Below are positions 23,088 through 31,250 of a DNA stretch of 41,359 bases, piece by piece. Position 1 is the stretch's first letter; each line of letters starts with the position of its first letter. The notes below the pieces were generated by a model. That model made no database searches, was not told where the DNA came from, and saw only the letters and a list, made by a program, of their open reading frames with translations. Source of the stretch: a virus; IMG/VR virus record IMGVR_UViG_3300023110_000072, positions 1-41,359 of that record, one strand, 5' to 3'. The position numbers were made by a program, and so were the translations under genes.

Positions 23088-24389
23088 TTATGCCGTAAAT
23101 GAGAATGATGCCCATGAAGATTTTAATCCATGGTCAATCGCTCTTACTCTAAAATAATATGTAGTACCTGGTGATAATGAATATCCAACTAATACTTCAA
23201 CCGAAGTTGAACTCCACTCTGAAACATCTGCAATAAGTGAACCAAAGTTAGAATCGTTATCAATTTGGAAATCATAACCTGTAATACCAGTATCACCTGT
23301 TGATGATGGAGCTGTCCATGATACAGATGGTGATGAATATGATAATCCAGTAGGTGCTGATGATGCTCCTAAATCAGTATGAGAACCACTTGTACCTTTA
23401 TTATGTGAAATATATCCATTAACTAAATAAGTATCTTGTTCTTCAACATCAATTGATACAATCTCTGTTGTTTCATTTACAGCAACTTTAGATATTACCT
23501 CTACTTCTTCGATACCACTTGTTCCTTGTTTAATAAGTTTATCACCTTCTTCTATTGTAATAATTTCTTTAAATTTATAATCACCACTTATAACATCTTT
23601 TACTAAAAATGGATGTTCACCAGTTGCAGTGATTTCACCATCATTAATATTATAGTATCTTTGAGCAAAAGAATAAATAACACTAACTACTGTAACTTCT
23701 TTTGGTGTTGCATCAAGCGTTTCAGCATTCCATTCTAAGAAATCTCCATCAGAATCAGATGATAATCCTGCTAATGCATATCCATCTAAAATATCTCCTT
23801 CTTCTAATTCACCCGCCTCTACAATTGTTCCATCTGCTTTTAATATTGGTGAATCTGAAGTTAAACATAATGCAGTGTTTCCATCATATGTATCAATTGA
23901 ATATACTGCCTTTGTTCTTGGAACATTATATCCATTACCACTTCCAATATGGTCGTTATATCCATCAGCAAAAGTAGCAGATATGGTATGTGATTGTGCA
24001 GATAATAATGATGTTTGAGAACTTGGAGATTGTGGGTTCATAGCTCCTGCTGATAATGTAGCTCTAAATGTAGGTGTTCCACTTACAGAAATGTAACTAC
24101 CACCAGTTACTCCCCATGTAAAATTACCCGAAGAGCCGGATATTATTCCAAAGTTTGTTCCAGGACTTGTAAAAGTCATATCATATGTATCTGAAGTAGA
24201 TTCTACTAAATAGGTATATCCAGTTACTGAATCTACTGAATCTACTGCGAATGTTGATAATCCAATATCATCACCAGCAGATGGTGAACCTTTAATTGTT
24301 CCCAATGATACATTAGCTCCTTGAGTATTTCCAGTTGCTCCTGCTAAATTATTTAAACTAAGTGTATCTCCAGATGTAAGTGTTGGCAT
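23088..24389 (-). CDS. Structural protein with intein-like Hint domain and fibronectin III domain
   Basis: A 433-residue protein. Residues 1-174 are a Ser/Thr/Gly-rich beta region typical of phage fibre or decoration proteins. Residues 175-330 form a complete Hint domain (see 23400-23867). Residues 345-433 are a fibronectin III domain (APTGLSYSSPSVSWTAPSS ... GTTYYFRVRAID). FN3 domains in virion proteins often aid binding to surface glycans. The gene follows the glycosyltransferase by one base and has a late-type promoter motif within that gene's 3' end plus TAGGAG before the ATG. If the Hint domain cleaves or splices, the mature protein would differ from the frame; this is not shown by sequence alone. 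Confidence 0.75.
   Translation of the reverse strand: MPTLTSGDTLSLNNLAGATGNTQGANVSLGTIKGSPSAGDDIGLSTFAVDSVDSVTGYTYLVESTSDTYDMTFTSPGTNFGIISGSSGNFTWGVTGGSYISVSGTPTFRATLSAGAMNPQSPSSQTSLLSAQSHTISATFADGYNDHIGSGNGYNVPRTKAVYSIDTYDGNTALCLTSDSPILKADGTIVEAGELEEGDILDGYALAGLSSDSDGDFLEWNAETLDATPKEVTVVSVIYSFAQRYYNINDGEITATGEHPFLVKDVISGDYKFKEIITIEEGDKLIKQGTSGIEEVEVISKVAVNETTEIVSIDVEEQDTYLVNGYISHNKGTSGSHTDLGASSAPTGLSYSSPSVSWTAPSSTGDTGITGYDFQIDNDSNFGSLIADVSEWSSTSVEVLVGYSLSPGTTYYFRVRAIDHGLKSSWASFSFTA
23400..23867 (-). other. Hint (intein/BIL-like) domain, residues 175-330
   Basis: Splicing-type blocks are all present: Cys175 opening block A (CLTSDSPIL...EAGELEEGDIL), block B TATGEHPFLVKD with His259, and the C-terminal block DVEEQDTYLVNGYISHN ending in His329-Asn330. 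The residue after Asn is Lys331, not Cys/Ser/Thr, so normal protein splicing is not expected; this matches bacterial intein-like type A domains, which often cleave at one or both ends. No homing endonuclease is inserted; 156 residues is a mini-intein size. Confidence 0.85.
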
Positions 24390-24390
24390 A

Positions 24391-25395
24391 TTATTCTCCT
24401 AAACTATTATAAATATGTAATAATGAATCAATCCAATAATCTTTATCAGAAAATTCATCAATCATATATTCTTTTATGTGTAAAAACCATTTATTTTTTT
24501 CTTCATAAGAAGAGTTTACTATCTTAATATAAATATCATCAAATTCTTTTTTAGTCGAAGCTCTATAAGGATACTTCAATTCTCTACACCATTCTTTATG
24601 AATAATAGGTAATTTACCCCTATCAACTGCTTCAAATATACCATATCCAAAAGGTTCTACCGAAAAACATGAATGAGATATTCCCCAATCCATATTATAA
24701 AATATATCTTTAAATTCAGAATCATAATGATATATTTTTGATTTACTAACATCTACCTTTACTCCATTTTTCCAAATAATTTTAAATTCAGATGAATTTG
24801 TAAAAATAAAAGATTCTTTTCTGTCTAAATAATGTGGATTTTTTCTACCTTCGCATCTTGAAGCAAATCCTAATTTAGTTGATTTACTTAAAAGTTTGTT
24901 GTGTTTAAACTCATAGAAATTTTTAATGTTTATATTATCATATGGTATTTTATATAATCCAATCCATATATTTGTTTTGGCCCAATCTGATACTTGTTGT
25001 TCCCAACTTGAATCAATAAAAGGATGCCAACCTAATGAAGCATCTGTAAATGTTTGTGATTTTAAAACATGGTCTACCGAATTATGTAATACATTTGAAT
25101 GAATTTTATCTTTATTATCTTCTATACATCTCATTGGAGTATAATGTCCATGTAATATATTAATTCGTCTTGCACCCCTACATAGTTCTTCAAACTTTTC
25201 TATATTTTCACCATGCCAATATGTTTCAATTGGAAATTGATAATCTTCATGACCTTTGGGTTTGTTTCTATGAATTAAAAGAATTGGTTTTACATCTAAT
25301 TTAGGTGCAACCAATTCCATCCATAGATTTACCCAAGTATCAGTTCCGGCGTTTACCCATGGGCCTCCACCAGTTGTGTAATAAACATCGTACAT
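24391..25395 (-). CDS. GT4-type glycosyltransferase in the tail gene cluster
   Basis: A 334-residue protein with GT-B features: an N-terminal glycine loop (YYTTGGGPWVNAGTDTWVN), LGFASRCEGRKNPHYLD at 175-191, like the GRL..KN strand of GT4 enzymes, and EPFGYGIFEAVDRGKLPII at 247-265 with the E-x7-E pair Glu247/Glu255, which contacts the nucleotide sugar in this class. No membrane segment. Its start overlaps the LamG-protein stop by one base (TAATG) and the Hint protein follows after one base, so the three genes are one unit. A role in adding sugar to a fibre or virion protein is likely from context; the sugar and target are unknown. Confidence 0.72.
   Translation of the reverse strand: MYDVYYTTGGGPWVNAGTDTWVNLWMELVAPKLDVKPILLIHRNKPKGHEDYQFPIETYWHGENIEKFEELCRGARRINILHGHYTPMRCIEDNKDKIHSNVLHNSVDHVLKSQTFTDASLGWHPFIDSSWEQQVSDWAKTNIWIGLYKIPYDNINIKNFYEFKHNKLLSKSTKLGFASRCEGRKNPHYLDRKESFIFTNSSEFKIIWKNGVKVDVSKSKIYHYDSEFKDIFYNMDWGISHSCFSVEPFGYGIFEAVDRGKLPIIHKEWCRELKYPYRASTKKEFDDIYIKIVNSSYEEKNKWFLHIKEYMIDEFSDKDYWIDSLLHIYNSLGE
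24408..24417 (-). promoter_or_regulatory. Late-type promoter motif for the Hint/FN3 gene
   Basis: Coding-strand CATATTTATA, nine of ten matches, inside the end of the glycosyltransferase gene, 18 bases before the ATG at 24389 and followed by TAGGAG. Confidence 0.45.
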
Positions 25396-26168
25396 TAACC
25401 TCTATTAAATTTTAATTGAAATACTTTATGATTTTGGTCTAATTCTGCAGTTGATAGTGCTTTGTTATAAAGTAATAAACCACCAAATCTCCAAGTTCCA
25501 CCTCTATCTCCACCACCACTACCTGTTGAAGTAGAACCTATCGTATTATATGAGAATACTGAATTAGTTGCCATTGCATAAGATGAACCTACATTTGAAC
25601 CATTTATATAATTTTGTGCATTACCACCACTCCATACAACAGTCCAATTGTTCCAACCACCAAATATTAAACTTTCACCATTTGCAAAGTAATCATGGTT
25701 TCCATCAACTCCACCATTAGTTTCTGCTTCAGTAATGTAAGAAGTAGCTGAATTGTTTTTTACTGCCCAATAGTTTGTGTATTTTCCACCAAAAAGTGCA
25801 TGAGATGATGAATATTGACCAGTTGAATCGTAATCTGACCAAAACCAAACTGACATTGTACTGTTGTTACTATCTGTATCTAATGAAATTGTAGAACTTA
25901 ATGCTATTCTTTTAAGATTTGCACCATCATCTGTTTCAATTTGAATATATGGATGTTTATTTGCTGGTGTTTGTACCATTGATGAGTTATCCAAAGTACC
26001 ATTAACTCCATTAGATGAAATACTTGGAGCCATATTAGTAAGTGTTGTACCACTTACATATGAATTTCGATTACCAACATCATAATATAATTGTAAAGAA
26101 TCAAGTGTGATTGATGGATTTATTTTTGTACTATGGTGTATTGTACTACCTTTTACTGTTACTGACAT
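25395..26168 (-). CDS. LamG/concanavalin-like virion protein
   Basis: A 257-residue protein with the signatures of LamG/concanavalin A-like sandwiches in phage appendages: SLQLYYDVGNRNSYV near the start, STMSVWFWSDYD strand, WNNWTVVWSGGNAQNYING (the typical W..V......INGS strand) and FGGLLLYNKALSTAELDQN near the C-terminus. Such domains bind carbohydrate or form capping domains on fibres. It follows the 497-residue fibre protein by two bases and is coupled to the glycosyltransferase. No signal peptide. Confidence 0.78.
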   Translation of the reverse strand: MSVTVKGSTIHHSTKINPSITLDSLQLYYDVGNRNSYVSGTTLTNMAPSISSNGVNGTLDNSSMVQTPANKHPYIQIETDDGANLKRIALSSTISLDTDSNNSTMSVWFWSDYDSTGQYSSSHALFGGKYTNYWAVKNNSATSYITEAETNGGVDGNHDYFANGESLIFGGWNNWTVVWSGGNAQNYINGSNVGSSYAMATNSVFSYNTIGSTSTGSGGGDRGGTWRFGGLLLYNKALSTAELDQNHKVFQLKFNRG

Positions 26169-26170
26169 TT

Positions 26171-27664
26171 CTATACCTTTATAACGATAACACCAGAAAA
26201 ATTAGATGTAAATTCTAATTCAACAACATTTGAATTTACCGAAGTTATGTTTTCTGGTATTACCTGCTCTTTACTTGAGTTATATACCTGAACTATTGGG
26301 TACTCTTCGTTCAAACTATGAGTAATTATGTGTTTTGATGCAGATGAAACTGTTTCTTTATAAAAAGTTGATTCTGATTTTGCATCACCTGATGTTGAAT
26401 CTTCAAACTTTACTTTATTATTATCATCAAGTTTTAGTTTTACTTTATTATCACCTTCTCCTATTTCAAGTTCTTTAATTTTAAGTGTTTTAAGTGCATC
26501 GGTTTGGGAATCTTTAAATTCTACATTTCCATCGGTATCTCTCTGTAATAATGTTCCACCTAAATCAATAGTAGAACCACTTAAATATAAATCCCTCCAT
26601 CTAAATGTAGATGAACCTAAATCATAGGTTACATTTTGTGATGGAACAAGGTGAGTTGATGCAGTAATAGCATTGTTAACTTGAAATATTGGTACACCAG
26701 ATATATCGTTAACAGTAAATACATTACCAGTATTATCGTCATCTACTGATAGTAATTCACCATTTGAACCTGATACTGTAAATACAGTATTTCCGTTATT
26801 ATTATGAGTAATTACTGTTTCTGATGTAACAGATGTGATGGGTGAATTTACAATTGTATGTGTGTCACTAAATACAGATAAACTTCCACTTGTACCACTA
26901 CCACTTACAGTTACTGCAGAAGCAGTGAATGTATTTAATGATTCATTTGATACTGATGTATTTGCTAATTGTAATGAACTACTTATAATTCCACTTGGAA
27001 TGTTTTGTAGGTCATTATAATCAGTAGATAGTCCAGCAAAATCAGAAGCAACAGATTGAGAAAATTCAGTAAATGTTTCGTTTGATGATGAAAGTATTCC
27101 ACTTGGAATGTTTGTAAAATTATCATAATCTAAATAATATGAAGCAGGTTGTCCATTTAAGTTTGAGGCATCATCCGCAGAACCACTAACAACATGACCA
27201 CCTTTTGCAACCACAACAAATCCACTTTGAGCAGATGATAAAACTACTTGTACGGTATCTTGGTCTGTTAAAGATACAGTTTGTGGTATAATTTGGTTAT
27301 CATTGTTATCATATACAGATACAATTACATTTTTAGAATTGAAGTTGTGTCCAACATTTATTGTAGATGAATTATCAAAAGAAGATGTTACAGTTGCAAC
27401 TTCTCCGATATCTGTACTAATGTTTGTTAATCCACTACCATCACCAAAGAAATATGATGCAGTTACATTACCATTAACATTTATTGAACCTGTGGTTTGG
27501 GAATTTGTAGTAACAACTTGTTCTATGGAAGGTGTACCGGAATCCTTTTCGAAGAATATTCGACCATCATAGGTATTAATAGCTAATTCTCCGAGTTCTA
27601 AATTACTCGTAGAAGGAACTTTACCAGATACTGCTGTTCTTTTTAGTTTTACTACTTGTGCCAT
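26171..27664 (-). CDS. Modular tail fibre protein, 497 aa
   Basis: It begins MAQVVKLKRTAVSGKVPSTS..LELGELAIN, an N-terminal module shared with three other fibre genes here and probably the attachment part. A beta-sandwich module (NVGHNFNSKNVIVSVYDNND ... SGFVVVAKGGHVVSG) at about 95-165 is repeated in diverged form at the very C-terminus (ITHSLNEEYPIVQVYNSSKE ... SGVIVIKV), and also occurs in the 211-residue protein. The middle is Ser/Thr/Asn-rich beta repeat with FRWRDLYLSGSTIDLGGTL. Low Cys, high Ser/Thr/Gly agrees with a trimeric fibre. No chaperone domain is present. Unlike other late genes it has no TATATTTATA before the start. Confidence 0.72.
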   Translation of the reverse strand: MAQVVKLKRTAVSGKVPSTSNLELGELAINTYDGRIFFEKDSGTPSIEQVVTTNSQTTGSINVNGNVTASYFFGDGSGLTNISTDIGEVATVTSSFDNSSTINVGHNFNSKNVIVSVYDNNDNQIIPQTVSLTDQDTVQVVLSSAQSGFVVVAKGGHVVSGSADDASNLNGQPASYYLDYDNFTNIPSGILSSSNETFTEFSQSVASDFAGLSTDYNDLQNIPSGIISSSLQLANTSVSNESLNTFTASAVTVSGSGTSGSLSVFSDTHTIVNSPITSVTSETVITHNNNGNTVFTVSGSNGELLSVDDDNTGNVFTVNDISGVPIFQVNNAITASTHLVPSQNVTYDLGSSTFRWRDLYLSGSTIDLGGTLLQRDTDGNVEFKDSQTDALKTLKIKELEIGEGDNKVKLKLDDNNKVKFEDSTSGDAKSESTFYKETVSSASKHIITHSLNEEYPIVQVYNSSKEQVIPENITSVNSNVVELEFTSNFSGVIVIKV

Positions 27665-27713
27665 ATGTATGACTTACCGTTTTCAAATTATATAATTATT
27701 AAAAATAAGAAAA

Positions 27714-27729
27714 TCCCTTATATAAGGGA
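27714..27729 (-). terminator. Terminator hairpin after the 942-aa fibre gene
   Basis: Palindrome TCCCTTATATAAGGGA followed on the coding strand by TTTTCTTATTTTT. It lies 11 bases after the stop and before the 497-residue gene. Confidence 0.75.
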
Positions 27730-27739
27730 ATTAACTTTC

Positions 27740-30568
27740 TTATTGTATTTTTGACTTTAATTCGTCAATTTGTTTTTGTTGTTCCTTAATAGCTTCTATC
27801 AAGAGACCGGTAAGTTTGGCATAATCTACACCTTTAAAACCATTATCTCTATCAGTTACTAATTGTGGAAGAACTTTCTCTACATCTTGTGCAATCACAC
27901 CAACATTTGGTAAAGATTGTTGTAATTCATCTGCATTTTCGTTCCAATTCCAAGTTACACCTTTTAGAGATTGAACTTTTTCTATTGGGTTAGAGATAAG
28001 TTCTATATTATCTTTTAATCTTTCATCTGATGATGCGTATGCTACAACATCACCACCTACATTCAATGCCCCACTAATACCAACACCACCAGTTACTATA
28101 AGAGCTCCTGTTGTTTTAGTTGTTGAAGCGGTTGAGTCAGAAATATTAACTGCTGCTGAGAATGTTTTAGCTCCACTAAATGTTTGTGTTCCACTTAGGT
28201 GTGCTGTATTTGATGATAAGTAAGCATCTGCAATTGCCGTACCTTGCCAAGTACCTGTTGAGATTGTTCCTAACGTAGTTAAGTTTGTTGAACCAGCCCA
28301 AGTTGATACCGCAGTGTTTTCAACATTTCCTAATCCAATATCTGATTTTGTAAGGTTTCTTGTAGATACACTTGCATTAGCATCTGTAACGTGTCCTAAA
28401 GTATCAGTTGTAATATTGAAATCTAAATCAGAAATTACAGTTGCTCCTGTCAACGGAGTTGTATCAATATCTATATCATCACCGGCATGAGTAGGGTGAG
28501 TATAATTTGAAGTACCCGCGACATCTACTCCAATTAAACTTCTAACTTCAGCCGCTGTAATTCCAGTATTTAATGAAGGGGTTGAACCATTTGAAGTAAT
28601 TGCTGGAACTGAGGTATCAATAGCGTTCCAAGTAGCGGCTGATGCAATATATGAATCTGCAATTGCCGTACCATTCCATGTACCAGTTGTAATTGTACCT
28701 AATGTAGTGATTGAAGTATTACCAGCACCTATTACGATTCTTTCTTCAGAACCCGCTAAACCAGCAACCCAATAATCATTTGATTCATCCCAAAGTAAAG
28801 CTGAGTTGGTAGAACTTCCTCTTTCGATTTCGATACCACCATTTTGTGAAGGAGTTCCTGCCTCATCTGAGTTAAGTACAAGAACATTATCACCAATATT
28901 TACGGTATTTGAATTTACAGTTGTTGTAGTACCATTTACGGTTAAGTTACCTGTAATTGTTACGTTGTTTGAGAATGTTCTATCACCTGCAATTGAATCT
29001 GCTAAACCGATAGTTACAGTTCCACCACTACCAAGAGTAATTGAATCACCACCATCGATTGAAATTTCATTTGAAGTTCCTGCAAAAGATAATGTAGTGT
29101 TACCTTGAACTGCTGTATTTGCAGATGAACCATAATTAACTGCAATAGTTGGAGTTGAACCTTCTCCTGTGTTTGAACCAATAGTTACACCTGTTCCACT
29201 TCCAAGAGTTGCAACATAATTACCACTTGTTTGTGTTCCTAATGCGATATCACCTGTAATTGAACCAGCCTGAACTTGACTTGAACCTGAAATAGTACCT
29301 GATGGTAAGATTGCCTGAACATCACCATTTGTTACAGTACCTAAAGTTGTTATATTAGATGAACCTGCCCAAGTAGAAAGAGCAGTATTTTCAACATTTC
29401 CTAAACCAACTTGTGATTTTGTTACTGAGTGTGGGTTGGAGGTTGATGCAATGTGAGAATCAACTGAAGAAGTATAAGTTTCTAATGTATCAAATTTATC
29501 ATCAGAGGTAGCCCAAACCAAATCATTAGAACCAGTATAAGTTTCTAAATATGTTAATCTACTATCTTGAATAGATTGTTCTGTTGTTATAGAACCTGTT
29601 TCAGTTGAAAGTTGGTCTAATCTACTATTTTGAGTTGTATTAGTTGTATCGTTTGATGCAGTATAAGAGTTTAATGAACTTAAAACATCAGTAATCTGAG
29701 CTGAACCAGAAACTACACCACCTTTTAAATTTGCTGATAGTGTATTTGAACTTAAAATTAAATCAACTTGTGATGTATCAGTAATAGATAATGTTGGTTG
29801 ATATGAAGAAGTTGCTGCTTCAATATTTGATAATCTCGAATCTTGATTAGTATTTGTTGTATCATTAGATGATGTATAAGAGTTAAATGTATTTTTAAAT
29901 CCACTAACGTCTATACCATCAACAGTACCCGTTACCGCAATTGAACCAGTAACTCCTAAACCATTACCAAATTGTATTGCGTTTCCATCAGATGATAAAA
30001 TTTTCTTATGTGCTGCTACTTGAACAGGTGCATCTAACTCAATATTACCATTTCCATTTGAACTAAGAGTGATATCTCCATTTGCAGTTTCTAATGTAAT
30101 AGTATCATTTCCAGTTTCTAATACTTTAAACGACTCACCCGCATCAGTTTGAATAGTAAGGTCTGTACCATCTGTTGAAATTACTTGAGTTCCATTTATA
30201 TAAAGAGAAGCGGAAGAAATATAAACATCTCTAAATGGATTTTCTGCTGTTCCAAGGTCAATGTTAGTTGCCGATGGCACCATACTTTTACTTAGTGTTA
30301 CAGAACTATCACTTTGTGATAATGGGTTATTGTTGATATCATTAAATTCAACTTGTGATGAAGCACTAAATACTCCATCAAGATTAAATAAATCATCAAT
30401 TTGTGCAGAGGATGAAACAATACCTGTTCCACCAAAGGTTAGATTTGAACCTTCACCCTGAAATGACCCACTAAATGAACCACTATAAACACCACCTTCT
30501 GGGTATGTTACAGAAGCTCCATCTGCGAATGTCATTGAACCTGAAATTATGGGACTGTGTATAATCAT
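27740..30568 (-). CDS. Tail fibre with C-terminal intramolecular chaperone (peptidase S74), 942 aa
   Basis: A long fibre of Ser/Thr/Asn-rich beta repeats and short coiled-coil segments (QDSRLTYLETYTGSND). Two fibre-type repeats LGNVENTA(L/V)STWAGS, as in phage-fibre-repeat proteins, are present, together with one copy of the NLTV.GTTTT...IGDN...NGGI...LLWDESNDYW module. Residues 845-942 are an endosialidase-type chaperone: ASSDERLKDNIELISNP, VGVIAQDVEKVLPQLV, and a closing helical KEQQKQIDELKSKIQ. This domain trimerises the fibre and is released by self-cleavage before the conserved Ser-Asp. A late-type promoter motif and AAAAGGAAG site precede the ATG. Confidence 0.82.
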   Translation of the reverse strand: MIIHSPIISGSMTFADGASVTYPEGGVYSGSFSGSFQGEGSNLTFGGTGIVSSSAQIDDLFNLDGVFSASSQVEFNDINNNPLSQSDSSVTLSKSMVPSATNIDLGTAENPFRDVYISSASLYINGTQVISTDGTDLTIQTDAGESFKVLETGNDTITLETANGDITLSSNGNGNIELDAPVQVAAHKKILSSDGNAIQFGNGLGVTGSIAVTGTVDGIDVSGFKNTFNSYTSSNDTTNTNQDSRLSNIEAATSSYQPTLSITDTSQVDLILSSNTLSANLKGGVVSGSAQITDVLSSLNSYTASNDTTNTTQNSRLDQLSTETGSITTEQSIQDSRLTYLETYTGSNDLVWATSDDKFDTLETYTSSVDSHIASTSNPHSVTKSQVGLGNVENTALSTWAGSSNITTLGTVTNGDVQAILPSGTISGSSQVQAGSITGDIALGTQTSGNYVATLGSGTGVTIGSNTGEGSTPTIAVNYGSSANTAVQGNTTLSFAGTSNEISIDGGDSITLGSGGTVTIGLADSIAGDRTFSNNVTITGNLTVNGTTTTVNSNTVNIGDNVLVLNSDEAGTPSQNGGIEIERGSSTNSALLWDESNDYWVAGLAGSEERIVIGAGNTSITTLGTITTGTWNGTAIADSYIASAATWNAIDTSVPAITSNGSTPSLNTGITAAEVRSLIGVDVAGTSNYTHPTHAGDDIDIDTTPLTGATVISDLDFNITTDTLGHVTDANASVSTRNLTKSDIGLGNVENTAVSTWAGSTNLTTLGTISTGTWQGTAIADAYLSSNTAHLSGTQTFSGAKTFSAAVNISDSTASTTKTTGALIVTGGVGISGALNVGGDVVAYASSDERLKDNIELISNPIEKVQSLKGVTWNWNENADELQQSLPNVGVIAQDVEKVLPQLVTDRDNGFKGVDYAKLTGLLIEAIKEQQKQIDELKSKIQ

Positions 30569-30591
30569 TTTTTATTCTCTTCCTTTTATAT

Positions 30592-30601
30592 TATAAATAT
30601 A
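30592..30601 (-). promoter_or_regulatory. Late-type promoter motif for the 942-aa fibre gene
   Basis: This is an exact coding-strand TATATTTATA, 23 bases before the ATG at 30568, with AAAAGGAAG between. Confidence 0.65.
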
Positions 30602-30608
30602 TATTTTT

Positions 30609-31244
30609 TTAAATAGAACCACCATCAACTGAACTTATCACGGTTGCATCAGCAGTACCAGTAACATCACCTGCCATTGTGATTTGATTAGAACTACTAA
30701 ATACTCCTAAATTATTAATTTCTGTTGTAACTGCCGTATCCAAACCATCAATGTTATCTGATGAGATAGAACCACTAACTATATGACCACCTTTTGCAAC
30801 TACAACATATCCGCTTTCAGCACTTGAGAATGTTACTGTGATTGTATTGTTATCAGTAACTCTTAAAGTCTGTGGAATAATTTGATAGTTTGCATTATCA
30901 TATACTTGAGCAATTGGATTTGGTGTATTTAAGTTGTGATTTACAACCCATGTTGATGAATTTGTAAATGAACGTTGGACGGTTGCAGATTGGTCAACGG
31001 TAATATTCGTTAGTTGAGAACCATCTCCTACAAAGTAAGATGCAGTTACAGAACCACTAATTTCAACTGAGCCGGTATAAACATTTCCAACTAATTCTTG
31101 TACAGTATCACCCTGTGAACCACTTCTTCTTAGAAATACTTTACCATCATCAACGTTTATTGCTAATTCGCCAATCGATAAATCACTTGTGGTTGGTTTG
31201 GAACCAGGAGTGGTGCTTCTTTTAAGTTTGATAATTTGAGCCAT
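30609..31244 (-). CDS. Short modular fibre protein, 211 aa
   Basis: It is made of the shared N-terminal module (MAQIIKLKRSTTPGSKPTTS, LSIGELAINVDDGKVFLRR), the SVTASYFVGDGSQLTNI strand and the beta-sandwich module (VVNHNLNTPNPIAQVYDNAN ... SGYVVVAKGGHIVSG), all close to the first 165 residues of the 497-residue protein. It ends DATVISSVDGGSI, a DGG-x-aliphatic tail also seen in two other fibres. It sits six bases after the 1438-residue gene. It may be an adaptor or short fibre; the truncated look could also mean that a longer distal part was lost. Confidence 0.7.
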   Translation of the reverse strand: MAQIIKLKRSTTPGSKPTTSDLSIGELAINVDDGKVFLRRSGSQGDTVQELVGNVYTGSVEISGSVTASYFVGDGSQLTNITVDQSATVQRSFTNSSTWVVNHNLNTPNPIAQVYDNANYQIIPQTLRVTDNNTITVTFSSAESGYVVVAKGGHIVSGSISSDNIDGLDTAVTTEINNLGVFSSSNQITMAGDVTGTADATVISSVDGGSI

Positions 31245-31250
31245 ATTTAT

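Noticed and set aside
23088-24389. Calling the Hint domain a splicing intein
   Set aside because: The residue after the terminal Asn is Lys and the flanking region is not a conserved active site of a known host protein; cleavage is possible but splicing is not supported.
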